The notes under the pieces were generated by a model, which made no database searches, was not told where the DNA came from, and was given only the letters and a program-made list of their open reading frames with translations. The position numbers and the translations under genes are program-made. Shown one piece after another: positions 43,605-53,761 of a stretch of 64,000 bases of DNA; within the stretch, counting starts at the first letter, position 1; the number at the start of each line of letters is the position of its first letter. This stretch comes from Tupaia tana (taxonomy: Eukaryota; Chordata; Mammalia; Scandentia; Tupaiidae), in the NCBI GenBank assembly GCA_026018925.1, contig JAKSZU010000006.1, positions 194,538,949-194,602,948 on the forward strand. Direction: 5' to 3'.

Positions 43605-43710
43605 CAGAAATAGTTATCCCTAACTATAGACAAGAAAATCAAAACCCAGTGAGGTGAAGTGAGTTGTTAGTTTGCAGTGCTAGTAAGTGACGGCACTAGG
43701 ATTCTATTCA
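43605..43710 (-). mobile_element. MIR fragment
   Basis: AAAACCCAGTGAGGTGAAG, GTTTGCAGTGCTAGTAAGTG and GCACTAGGATTCTATTCAG follow antisense MIR. Confidence 0.7.
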
Positions 43711-43911
43711 GCAATGCCTGATGACAGGGCTGATGAGTTCTCTAACATGTTACTCTGTTTTGTAGTGTGAGTCTGGAAAGATAAAGGATTGAGTGTCCAG
43801 GCCTGTCCAGAGTTGACCTTGACTTCTCTCAGTTGCTCTAAGAGGTTGATGTTGCTATTCCCATTTTTGGATGCGTTAATTGAAGCTTGAAAATTGTGAG
43901 TGGGGTCAACT

Positions 43912-44165
43912 GGTAGCGTAGTGGTTAAGGTGAACAGATCCCACATGACTGACATTACAGTTTGATTTCCAGACCTGGTGGCTTGAAAAATACTCTGGGC
44001 ACATGTGTGCATGCCCTAAATCCTGAAAGGGGATAGAAATGGAGGAGACAGGATTGTGGCATGACCATCCCTTACTAGGGTGCTTTTTTACTTTCCTTCT
44101 TTTTCTCTCTGTCTCTCTTTAGTGAGTGCATGAGCCTTCTGGAAAATATAAAAAGAAAGAAAGAA
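43912..44165 (+). mobile_element. SINE A-old
   Basis: Sense: GGGGTCAACTGGTAGCGTAG, GTGGTTAAGGTGAACAG, B box AGTTTGATTTC, CTGGTGGCTTG, body AAATGGAGGAGACAGGATTG, tail with (AAAG)n. A weak TSD around AAATTGTGAGT / AGATTGTGTGT. Confidence 0.85.
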
Positions 44166-44284
44166 AGAAAAAGATTGTGTGTTAATCCTATCAAACTTTC
44201 TGCACAGTGTCAAGATTTTACCTGGTGATAGTTTGAAGGTAACTATAGATTAAATACCAAGGCATACTGCATGAGCTTGCATGA

Positions 44285-44425
44285 CTGAGTTTTTGTGCGT
44301 GTGGATACTCAATTCTTTGTATCTCAGACAAAGAGACTCTGCTCAGGGTGGATAAAAGAATTTATGAAGACAATTTCTTTGTCTGAGATACAAAGAACTG
44401 AGTATCCACACGCACAAAAACTCAG
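44285..44425. repeat. Near-perfect 50-bp inverted repeat with 41-nt spacer
   Basis: Arm 1 is 44285-44334 (starts CTGAGTTTTTGTGCGTG, ends CTCAGACAAAGA). Arm 2 is 44376-44425 and is its reverse complement at 49 of 50 positions; the one difference is A in arm 1 (CTCAATTC) against G in the matching CTCAGTTC. The spacer is 44335-44375. It adjoins a truncated SINE and replaces that SINE's usual tail part. Confidence 0.95.
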
Positions 44426-44426
44426 G

Positions 44427-44606
44427 CAAATCACCCTCAGGCAAAATGGCCATGCCACAATCCCATCTCCTCTATTCTCTTCTTGGGATTTTGGGCACAC
44501 ATACACACACACCCAGTGTGATTTTCAAGCCACTGGGTCTGGGCTAGAACTGCAGTCAACCATGTAGAAGTCCAGTGCCTTCATCTCTATGCTACCTGCT
44601 GGTCCC
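44427..44606 (-). mobile_element. SINE A fragment missing its 3' part
   Basis: Antisense remnant: CAAATCACCCTCAGGC, CCATGCCACAATCCCATCTC, CTTGGGATTTTGGGCAC, B-box-region complement GGGCTAGAACTG, end CTACCTGCTGGTCCC. The region normally between tail and GAAATCACC is absent and the inverted repeat lies there. Confidence 0.85.
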
Positions 44607-46272
44607 AACAGGGCCCCTTCTAAAGTATTTCTTGGGGACTCAAAATTTAATGTGCATTATAGAATACAAATCAAGTAGTGATTACTTTATTTCTTTTTAA
44701 TGTACTTTTGGGCTTTTATGTAAAAAAGAAAATAGATAAGACATGCAAGTAGATTTTTATTTTCAGCATCTAGGTTTGAGTACAGAACAATCTGATGCCT
44801 GAAAGATTGTTTCCCATGGAATGGATTCAGCTCTGCCCAGATTAGTACAGTACTTGAAAATGGGAGCTTCTCAGCTGCTCTTGTCCAGCTGTTTACAGAT
44901 GCTTTCAACCAGTAGGAACTTCACCCCGAGTCATTACACTAATGGTTTGGCTGTCACCTTGTGATTTATCAGTGAAATTGCTCCTTTGAATGTGGAGTAT
45001 ATAAAAGGGTGGCCTGCTCATAATTCATGCTGTTGCATAGCAGCGATGACCTGGGGTAAGACAAACCCTATAGAAAGCAAGGCCGTTAGTCAGATAATAA
45101 AACGTTTTCTCCACTGCAGTATATGTGGTGATGCAGTCTCGTGGATCGTGTGGCATTAATGATTCAAATACAATTTCGGTTTTGCAAACAGAAGATGTGT
45201 TTGTGGAAATTGTGAGAGATTATTTGGCGTGTTGGATTTTGTCTTTTGGCATCTCATGATATTTCTCATGATTTACTATGCTGGGGGTTTAGTTTGAGCT
45301 TTCGAAAGCAGATCCTGCCTTTTCTCTGCAGTGACACTGGATTACACACTGACATCCGAATGTGCCTGAATAAAAGCAACTCAGAATTTGGGAGGATGGT
45401 TGGATTATGATAAAGCTTTCTGAATACTCCAAGCACTTCTACAGCAGCCAAGGGATTTTCAGGGCCATAGGACACACAATAAGCAGCTCTCATTCTTTTC
45501 TCTCCAGCTTATGGCCTCTGAAGAAGCTTAATAATTAAAGAGGCACATTATCAGAAAGTTTTTAGGACTTCTATGTCACCGCTTGTTTTGGTCCCATCCA
45601 AATATCTAGCAGATTTTAGAATCAAAAAGGGCAACAGTTTAAAAAGGTTTTAAAACTAGGGTGTACGTAATAATATCCTGGTAGCTTATCTGGAATGCAG
45701 GCATTAGCCAACAGAGCTATAGATGGATCCATTAGCATGTACTTGCTGGTCAAGACTGGCACACCCACCCCTTCGTGGAAAGAGACTCACTCATTTTAAG
45801 CCACCCACAAATACTTTCCTTGGTTTATTCAGGACTTGTGCCTACATTTAGATGCTTTTCTATTACCGACCACACAGCATATCCTGTGGTTCAGGAGAAA
45901 TGCGGAGAAGGTAGCATACTTCTTCCCTACTGAAATGTGTGTCTTATGTCCAGATCTCCTTAGGCTGCCAGAGCAAGATTTCTTCTATTCATTAAATGTA
46001 TTAGAAAAAGCTCACCTGACAATATGTCAGGTCTGTTAAAATCACTTCCAAAGGATGCCTCTAAGTCTGGTGACATCTGAGTACTCAATTATTGTTTTAA
46101 AATACATTTGCCAAGTGGATTTATTATTACAGTCGTATTGAGACTAATTAACTCTATTGTGTAGAAGGACACATGAATCCAAGTTAGTTCAGTTTTATTG
46201 AATAGGTGAATTTTAACCAACGCCTCTTATTCTGATTGCATGCTTATGTGTGCTAAACTGCCTTTGAATATG
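44607..46272. other. Repeat-poor non-coding block, 1.67 kb
   Basis: No interspersed repeat recognised. Contains a TATA-like site and a splice-donor-like site near 45.0 kb. Scattered CpG (CACCCCGAG, AACGTTTTC, GGATCGTGTG) and homeodomain-type TAAT motifs fit an ancient unique sequence. No ORF with coding character. Confidence 0.4.
44998..45058 (+). promoter_or_regulatory. Possible TATA promoter with downstream splice donor
   Basis: TATATAAAAGG at 44998-45008. A start around TTCATG (A at 45027) would be 29 nt downstream. GGGGTAAGAC puts a fair donor GT at 45056-45057. All three are weak motifs alone. Confidence 0.18.
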
Positions 46273-46298
46273 CCCCCCCCCCCCCCCCCCCCCCCCCC
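46273..46298. repeat. C homopolymer, 26 nt
   Basis: Uninterrupted C-run directly beside the start of the MLT1-like LTR. Confidence 0.9.
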
Positions 46299-46444
46299 AT
46301 TATTTCCATGTCCTATGCTCATGCCTTTGTGTGGTCCCTTCCCTTGAGTGTAGGCTGGACCTAATGACTACCTTTTAACAGAAGAGTATGGCAGAATGAT
46401 GGGATTACCAATTTTGAGACTAGGTTATAAGACTGAATTCTGGC

Positions 46445-46659
46445 CTAGCTGAATTCAGGTGATAGGGTGCCTCAGTGAAAAACTGGAGTCACATGAGAGG
46501 TCCAGATTTAGATTCTGGGTTAACTTGAACCCACTGGGCACACCTGTGGGCATACTTGTGAGCATGCCTGCTATATAGCTGGTTGGGAGAAAGATGGTAG
46601 CATGAAACACACTCTCTCTCATTGTCAATAAATAAGATAAAATAAAGTTAAAGTGAAAA
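46445..46659 (+). mobile_element. SINE C inside the LTR
   Basis: TAGGGTGCCTCAGTGAAAAA, GGTCCAGATTTAGATTCTGG, CCCACTGGGCACACCTGTGG, CACACTCTCTCTCATTGTC, then AATAAATAAGATAAAATAAA. Diverged; older than the other SINE in this LTR. Confidence 0.6.
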
Positions 46660-46931
46660 AGACGGTGGCTTCTGCATAGCTAGTACTCTCTGGTTATCTT
46701 ACTAACTCCGATGACTGCTGTTGGGTAACGAGTTGCACTTCAGAGAGGTCCATGCAGCAAGAAGGTAAGAGCATGCAACCTCTGGACAACAGCCAACAGG
46801 TCACTGAAGTCTGTAGTCAAATGACCTGCAAGGAACTGAATCCTGCCAGAAAATATTGAGTGCGCTTGGAAGTTGAACTGGACATGACCGTGACCCTGAC
46901 TAAGAATTTATAGCTTTAAAGGAGACCCTGA

Positions 46932-47228
46932 AGGACCAACAGTTGGCATAAAGGCTATGTCGCTGGGCTCCCATGTAGTCGACCATGGTTCAAGTCCCGG
47001 AACAGGTGGCTTAAATTCACACCAGGTACATGTGCGTGCGTGCCCAAGATCCTGAGAGGAGCATGAAGGAGAAGGGGTTGCGGCGTGGCCATCCCCCTGG
47101 GGGGTGATTTCTCGCTTTCTGGCTCTCTGTCTTTCTGGCGAGTGCACGTGCCCTATAGCAAAAACCTCTCAAAACAAAAAATAAATAAATAAAAACCTCT
47201 CAAGACAATAAATAAATAAATAAAATAA
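46932..47228 (+). mobile_element. SINE A-young with duplicated tail and TSD
   Basis: Sense: AGGACCAACAGTTGGCATAA, B box GGTTCAAGTCC, CpG-rich body. The end motif AAAAACCTCTCAA occurs twice, each followed by (AAAT)n. Flanked by TAAAGGAGACCCTGA (46917-46931 and 47229-47243). Confidence 0.94.
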
Positions 47229-47345
47229 TAAAGGAGACCCTGAGCTGGAGTACCTAGTTAAACCATAGCCAAGTTTCTACTGCATAGAAATTATGGGACA
47301 ATCAATGCCTGTTAAGTAACTAAATTTTGGGATACTCTGGCATAC

Positions 47346-47869
47346 TGCAACAATAATTTATACACCAAGCAATGACCCGGGGTTCCAGGATGCACACTTG
47401 GTTTTTACTGGTCATTTCTAGCATTGAAAATAGGAGGAAAAAAAAAAAAAACCATAAACAACATCAAGAGAGGGCACCATAATTCTAGATTAGGATCGCC
47501 TACTTGCATGTGGAACTAATGTTTCTTTGAATAGGCAAAAAGTGTAGAACAGAGGAGGGAGGGTAAAAACCAGGAAGCTATTGGTGCTGGCACAGTCAGT
47601 CTTTCTCTCTGTCTTTGCCTAAGAGCTAATGAGGGGTCTACCAAATGCTGGTGAGTTATTGTTTATAGAGAGAATTGAAGTATGAATGAAATTAGCCTAT
47701 AACCACATGAGGGCTGTAAAAAGCAAGGTAGTGTTTTCAGTGTACAGTAAATTCTAAATGTCCCTAATAAGCTTCTTGATATAATTCATTGTTTTTTGGA
47801 ACTCAGGGGAGAGTAAGCGAAAGTTACCACAATTAGAGGATACAATCCTGAGATCCCTTAATGCAGCAT
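47346..47869. other. Unassigned non-coding stretch
   Basis: About 520 nt with an A-run at about 47440-47451. No gene or repeat family recognised. Confidence 0.45.
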
Positions 47870-48265
47870 GGTGTGATAACTGTGTAGTTGTGCAGTTATT
47901 AGGCATCTTTTGGTTGCAAATAACAATGAACAGGACTCAAACAGCTAAAATAGTTTTTGGTTTATGAGACTGTTAGTAGAAACTTTTGAATAGGTAAGGC
48001 TGTATCTAGTAGCTAAATCATAACTGGCTCCTCTCCATGCAAGATGGCTGTCAATGATTCCAGAGACCATAAGTGTTCTTGTTCATATCCTAGAAGAGCA
48101 TATCAGGAAAGAGTCAGGGATTTTCATTATAGAGACCTGCATCAATGTCTCTTTACTTGTGATTGGTCTGCATTGGGTCATAGTCCCAGGTCTAATTCAA
48201 TCATCATAGACATGCGAATAAGCTTTCTTGTTTGACTGAAACCATTCAAGGCCAATTCCTCAAGA
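47870..48265. mobile_element. Probable ancient interspersed repeat
   Basis: GGCATCTTTTGGTTGCAAAT, AACAATGAACAGGACTCAAA, ATGCAAGATGGCTGTC and GAAACCATTCAAGGCC follow a pattern I associate with a common mammalian repeat. Family not certain. Confidence 0.4.
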
Positions 48266-49389
48266 ATCAGTTTCCCTTTGAAGCACATTGAGTGAGGAAA
48301 GATGATACACTTGAACAAAAGTGAGGATTTATTATCAAACAAAAAGCAAATGAATGCAGAGCCTCAAAACCCAACAAAATCCTTTGAAATGGGCAGTAGG
48401 CTCTTTCACACCGAGATACAGCTGTCCGCAATTCCCTCAGCTTCTTTTATTAGGTGAAAGTAGAAAAAAAGATCTTACTTCTTCCTGTAGTCTAATAAAG
48501 GAAGGAGCTATTTCTCTTGTGGGACAGCTAACCAATTTGAAAGGTGGGGAGGCAGTCTAGCGGCAACTAGGTGGTATTTAGGGAGGCTCCAATTCCCGAA
48601 CAAGTGCAACCATGAATTCAGCATGTGACTTGAGACTTTTAACTCTTCTGGGTCTCTGGTGTCAGGTGGCTCCTGGCTTTAAATGTTTGGCTTTCCTCTG
48701 AGGTGGGTGGGTATATATGGCATAGGTATGGATGATCTGTTATAAGCTTCTTGCTATGTAAGAACTTCATGCCATTTTTTTTGAGTTATAAATAACCTGA
48801 TGGCTGGTAAAAGGAACCATAGGCTGTTATTTCTTCCATAAATGATTGAGACAGGGCCATAATTAATCAACAGTCATACAAATGCCAGAAACTGGTAAAG
48901 TGGTTTAAATAGGAGGAAAGAAATCCTCCACACCAGCCCACAGGTGACCTTCTACAGAGAAAATGGGTTTTATGCCATAAATAAACATAATAAGTATAAT
49001 GAACAGGAAGTAGCTCATTGTTTAAAAAAAAGATCATCTGATTATCTCTTGCTGATTATATAAATGCCAGAGAGCAATTTTAAATATTCTAAAGATAACT
49101 AGAATAATTTACAAATGCCTCTATACAGAGTAGCAAAGGAGCAGTGTGCAAATTGACAAAGCATGCTGACCTTGCCGAAAGAGCTTTATAAATTAACTTC
49201 TGAGAAAGAAAGAACACAGACTCTGTTATACCATCCCATCATTGACCAAGACTTCACGAAAGAATTGGTAGCTAATTTTTGATTTCTGAGTAAAAAGAAA
49301 AAGAATCCTTTTACAGAAAATAGATGCAATTAAAGCAGAAAAATCACATCAGAACATTATAATCAGCCTTAGGTCCTCCACCATGAGTT
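48266..49389. other. Unassigned non-coding stretch, 1.1 kb
   Basis: No gene. 48270-48820 might be an old LTR (GAGGATTTATTATCAAAC, TGGCATAGGTATGG), but I cannot support a family. Confidence 0.4.
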
Positions 49390-49575
49390 GAAACTCTAGG
49401 GTCAGGTTTTCTGAGATCACTCCTAGTCTCAGCACTTAAAACAAGTCACTGAATGTCTCTGAGCCTTTGTTTAGGCACCTGTAAAATGGGAAATAGCAGC
49501 ACCTATCTGGTAGACTTGAGGGAATGAAGTCAGAGAATGTAATTAAAGCACTGAATATAAAGCCTGGCACACACA
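49390..49575 (+). mobile_element. MIR element
   Basis: AACAAGTCACTGAATGTCTC, TGAGCCTTTGTTTAGGCAC, CTGTAAAATGGGAAATAG, and AAGCCTGGCACAC follow sense MIR well. Confidence 0.85.
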
Positions 49576-50319
49576 CAAAAATGCTTCCAATCTGTTATTT
49601 CTTAAAAGGAGGATTTTCTCTTTTCTAGCTTCTGCACAAGAAATGACAGGGAATGTCATACTTTAAGGATCAATGTCATAGGTTACTCAGTCTCTCATGA
49701 CTCACCTTCACCCAATCCATGAACAGAAATACATATCATAGACATGTTTGATCTGGTTTTGTTTGCCAGGATTTCTCAGTGCCCAGAACAGAGCTGGACC
49801 CATAGGAAGCATGCAATGAATTGTCATGTCTAATCAGCTGACTGTTGTACTAGGTAACTCAGTAGCTGCTCTGTCCTGGTGGGTGGCAGCAATACTATGG
49901 CTGGTCTCACTCTGACTGAGGTGAGGAATGTGTTGTTTTAACATTTGTACATTTTTCTTTTCACTGCCCAGAGTTTTAACCAGGCCTGGGTGTTCCCCTC
50001 AGTATTCTTGCCTGAGCCAACCCCACCCATCCCTCTCTCTCATCCATTAATGAACTCTCTTACTCCCAAACACAATGTTCCAAATACGTTCTTAGTGTTA
50101 GTGAGGGCAAATGTTCATCTTCAGCCTTTGCTGGGAAATATTTTTATGACTACAGAAGAGTTTCTGAACTTCCATTGCTCTTCTACCTTTCAAATAAGAG
50201 ATCTTAACTTGCAGGGGACAATATTTTACAGTTTTATTTTTTTTCTCAATTTCTGCAACAAAAGAAAGAAGCTGCCATTTCTGATTACTGAAAATGAGGC
50301 AACATGATGCTAGGTGTTT
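49576..50319. other. Unassigned non-coding stretch
   Basis: About 740 nt. Frame 49945-50307 (+, 120 codons) has no recognisable domain and I regard it as chance. L2-like AGTGCCCAGAACAGAGC near 49780. Confidence 0.45.
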
Positions 50320-50490
50320 TTACGTAAATTACATAATTTAACACTCTTCATAACCTGGGGGAATTCAGCAAGTATTCATATTTTTATTTTATAATCCAAG
50401 AAACTGTGGCTCAGAGAACCTGAATAAATTGCTCAAGGTCACAAAATAGCAAGAGCTCAAAGTGGGATTCCAGCAGAGTTTTACAAGGTC
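50320..50490 (-). mobile_element. MIR element
   Basis: TTTTATAATCCAAGAAACTG, TGGCTCAGAGAACCTGAATA, AATTGCTCAAGGTCACAAA and AGTGGGATTCCAGC follow antisense MIR. Confidence 0.85.
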
Positions 50491-50842
50491 TCACGGTCAT
50501 GCTATTTCGACCTGATTCCCTGCCTTTTCTATATTGTATGCTTTAAACTATTTTCATCACATATTCTACTCTTCTTAAAGCACAGGTCAAATGTTTCACA
50601 TTCTTTAATGCCGATGTTTCTGACTTTGTGAAAAAAAATTATTTCTTTTGAGTGTAGGGATTTTGTAGGCTTACAGAAGTAAAGCGAATCTCAGACCTTA
50701 CAAAGAAACTACAGTGTACAATGTAAAAACATAGAATTTGGACTCAGATAAACAGGTCCCACCCCTGGGAAACATATATGGTCATTTTTCTTAGCCCTTG
50801 TTTCTTGATCTGTAAAATGAGAGTGTTAATATCTAACCCACA
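50491..50842. other. Unassigned, partly MIR-like
   Basis: Contains TTCTTGATCTGTAAAATGAG (50800s), probably a short sense MIR piece. No gene. Confidence 0.45.
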
Positions 50843-50930
50843 GGGCCAGCAGGTGGTGTGGTGGTTCAGGGCACTGGACTCCCTCGTGGCCGACCACAGT
50901 TTGAGTCCTGGATCTGGTGGATTGTTTTCT

Positions 50931-50966
<36 letters not shown>

Positions 50967-51028
50967 GTCTCTCTCTAATCATATTAAAATAAATAAATAA
51001 AATATTTCTTAAAAAATATAAAACAAAC
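50843..51028 (+). mobile_element. SINE B
   Basis: Sense: GGGCCAGCAGGTGGTGTGGT head, B box AGTTTGAGTCC, CT repeat (50935-50970), CTAATCATATTAAAATAAAT, A-rich tail. Flanked by CTAACCCA (50833-50840 and 51029-51036). Confidence 0.9.
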
Positions 51029-51036
51029 CTAACCCA

Positions 51037-51689
51037 GAAAGGTTTTGATGACCATATGAGGATAGTGATGCATGAGAAACTCTCAGCTTACGATCTCAGA
51101 AGTGTGCTTCCTTCAAGAACCAGGGCTCTTGTCTGGGCAGCATATGGTAGGCTGAGGCCTTTTTCAACTGCACTGATCTGTGACCTGCACATCTCTACTC
51201 TAAGACAAAAGGACACAGGTATGGAATGGCATGAAGAGTGAAGAATAAATATTCTTTCCTGACGTTTTGGTTTGGTGCCTAAGTTTTTTAGTAGCGTGTT
51301 TTTAGCAGATGTCTTTAAAACTTTGAACTTTGCAATTGCAAATCCACCAAAAAAATTAATACAAAGTGGAAACAAATGTCTATAAACATTCCAGCAACCT
51401 ATGAGACCAACTAATTTTACCCAGTGTTTTTCTGCCAGCCCACCTCGTACTGAATATGAGCTATAAACTAGCTTATCTACTTTAATAAAAGTTGTTTCAT
51501 ATGTTTGCCCTTTAAAATCACAAATGTCAATAGAAAAAAATTCTTTTTCTTCCATAATAAACAGCAAAATGTTTCTGTATCTCCAATTAAAAACCTTGAG
51601 AACTGTTTTTGAACAAATACAAAGGAAACAACTTTCTTTATCTAGCATTTATCTATAGCAAGATGTGAGAAAGTGAAGGAAAATGTACA
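51037..51689. other. Unassigned stretch with a 186-codon open frame
   Basis: Repeat-poor. The minus strand has the longest open frame of the window (51088-51648). It shows no domain, signal or family that I recognise and base use is like its surroundings. Treated as unproven, probably chance. Confidence 0.4.
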
Positions 51690-51885
51690 TATTTTACTTT
51701 TTTGACAAAGTTTTTTGCCACAGGGTGAGTACACTCGCTACAAAGAGACAGAAAAAGACAGTAAGAGGGAAAGTGAGAAATCACCACCCCCCATGTGGGT
51801 ATGGCCATGTTGTAATCCCTTCTCCATTTTCTTCCTGGAATTTTGAGCAAGCAGACACATGTGTCTGGTGTGATTTGCTTAAAAT
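51690..51885 (-). mobile_element. SINE A-old, head missing
   Basis: Antisense: TTTTTTGCCACAGGGTGAG, CAGTAAGAGGGAAAGTGAG, GTTGTAATCCCTTCTCC, GTGTCTGGTGTGATTTGC, then stops. The tRNA-like head is absent, so this copy is 5'-truncated. Confidence 0.75.
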
Positions 51886-52485
51886 GAGAGTTTACCTATT
51901 AGTGGGAGGCTTAGTATTTTCTTACTTTGGAGTGAAGCCTGAACTAATGCTAATTTTCTATAACTTTAGCATCTCTGAGTATAGGCGCTATGGAACAGGA
52001 AAACACCTCTCAGGCACTCTTAATTTGTCTTCTACTTTCCTTGTTAAACTGTAACACTTCTCATTTACTAGACCTTCTTTTTACTCCACCAAATCAAAAC
52101 AATAAAAATGTTGTTGGACTAATTATAATGTTATTATCATTATTATTTATCATTATTTCTGTAAAATTAACCTGTATGTTAGGATACTACAGAGAATTTT
52201 AGCATCACACCTGAAAGATATCTTGCAAATTTATTCTGGAAACTTATTCTCTTTAATTTTATTTATTTTTAAAATGAATTTATTTATTTTACATTCATTC
52301 ACTGAGCATTATCACAGCATACAAAATGTGACTTCCCATCCAGAATACACTGTATAGTGACTTACTCATACATGTTATCATCAACAAATAATTTTTCATT
52401 TCTTGTTAAAATTAGTTTGTTCTTCAGGTTTTCTGTAGAATTTACTTGTCTTTTTAGTACAACATTCATTAATTTAATTGTATGG
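51886..52485. other. Unassigned AT-rich stretch
   Basis: About 600 nt with no recognised repeat or coding signal. TTATTATCATTATTATTTAT simple-type tract near 52130-52150. Confidence 0.45.
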
Positions 52486-52722
52486 CTTGTGGTCTGAATA
52501 TCTACTACTAGACAATGGTCTCCTTGAAAGTGAACTATGGCTTTTTCATTTCTCGATCTTCATAACACCAACCTAATGCATTCAGCAAATGTTGATGCAA
52601 TTAACATTTTATTTTGGATTTTATTCCACCAAATGCCTTGTAAGGCAGATAACATAGATGTTGTTTGCATTTTATAGACAATAACTTGAAGCCAATAGAG
52701 TTTATTATGCACTCAAGGCCAC
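52486..52722. repeat. Duplicated segment, copy 2 (L2 end plus MIR-like)
   Basis: 52551-52722 is the partner of 40360-40531 (about 90% by eye). Upstream, ACTAGACAATGGTCTCCTTG and GAACTATGGCTTTTTCATTT extend the L2 3'-end match. Confidence 0.8.
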
Positions 52723-52788
52723 AGTACTTGTGAGAATTGGACAAAGAACTTGGATTTGCATTCTATGACCCTTTTTTTCTGAAACTAT

Positions 52789-52925
52789 ACAAGGGACCAT
52801 CACAAAGTTCATGAAAATGCATATTATGAAAAATCTATACATAGATTTCAAAATGTATTTGGACCAAAGTAAGCTAATACTTTAATTATATTTCTCCATG
52901 AATTTTTGAAGTTTCCTCATATTAC
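52789..52925. mobile_element. Palindromic MITE copy
   Basis: ACAAGGGACCATCACAAAG, TTCATGAAAATGCATATTAT, CTATACATAGATTTCAAAAT and end TTTCTCCATGAATTTTTGAA. The closest match is the 35.3 kb copy. Confidence 0.7.
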
Positions 52926-53233
52926 TTCCTTACATATACTATAGTTTTTATTGTCATGAGTATGTATGTCTTCACCACTCTCTATATTTCTTTTTTTCTT
53001 GCTAAAATCATGTCTACTTGCTTATCCCTAACTGACCTTTTAACCTTTACCCTGATTTAATAATCATGCAGAAGGGAGGTCAAAACAAATAAATTGTTCT
53101 ATTATTCTTCTCTAAGGGATTATTCATCCGTGTTTCTTTATCTTGTGTTCTTTTGATAAGTTTTAAGCAATAGTTACCTCAAAGAATTCCAGGGCTAAGA
53201 GAAATTAATTAGAAAACAATTGTAGGATGGGAT

Positions 53234-53237
<4 letters not shown>
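52926..53237. other. Unassigned AT-rich stretch
   Basis: About 310 nt, nothing recognised. Confidence 0.5.

Positions 53238-53271
<34 letters not shown>
53238..53271. repeat. CA microsatellite
   Basis: About 17 uninterrupted CA units. Confidence 0.95.
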
Positions 53272-53275
<4 letters not shown>

Positions 53276-53761
53276 AGTTCAGACATACTAAATTGACTTA
53301 GATTATAAAGTGCAGAGTAAAAAGAATAGAAATAGAAGGAGATGATGAACAAAGTAGAGCATGGTGAACTAAAGAGATTCCGTTTTCATGAATTAAATAT
53401 AGTTCTTAGACCATCTCAGGTTTTGGTTTTTAAATCAAGATGGTATCTGACTTCTTAACTCAGAAACTCTTGAGGCGAGGCCTGGGAATCTTCACTGTGA
53501 CAGTGGCTTCAGGTGATTCCTATGTACAGTACACAGAACCTGTGAGTCCATAGATAAAAGCAATGTTCCTTCTTGTTCTTCTACTTCTACTTACTCTTCC
53601 TTCTCCTCTTCTTCTAGGATCCTTATTCCTTTCCTTACAGAAAGAGAGAAACAGAGAAAATTATAGAGGGGTACTCCCAACATGCACTGCATTCAGCAAT
53701 CCACCTCTAGCTTTAAGCCAGGATGACAGGCATGTACTGAAGCATGTAGAAGGAGACTTTG
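53272..53761. other. Unassigned; possible old repeat hosting an L1
   Basis: 53560-53761 plus 54926-55010 was contiguous before the L1 insertion. It contains CTTACAGAAAGAGAGAAAC, CCAGGATGACAGGCATG and, beyond the L1, TGAACCCAGGACTTTCCC. It may be an old SINE-like element; unproven. Confidence 0.35.

Larger units (their letters stand above)
46299..47345 (+). mobile_element. MLT1-like LTR interrupted by two SINEs
   Basis: Pieces in order: CATGCCTTTGTGTGGTCCC, GGCTGGACCTAATGACTACC, GAGTATGGCAGAATGATGG (before 46443); GACGGTGGCTTCTGC, AACAGCCAACAGGTCACTGA (46660-46931); GTAACTAAATTTTGGGATAC, CAATAATTTATACACC (47244-47345). The order is that of a MLT1-type LTR. Confidence 0.75.
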
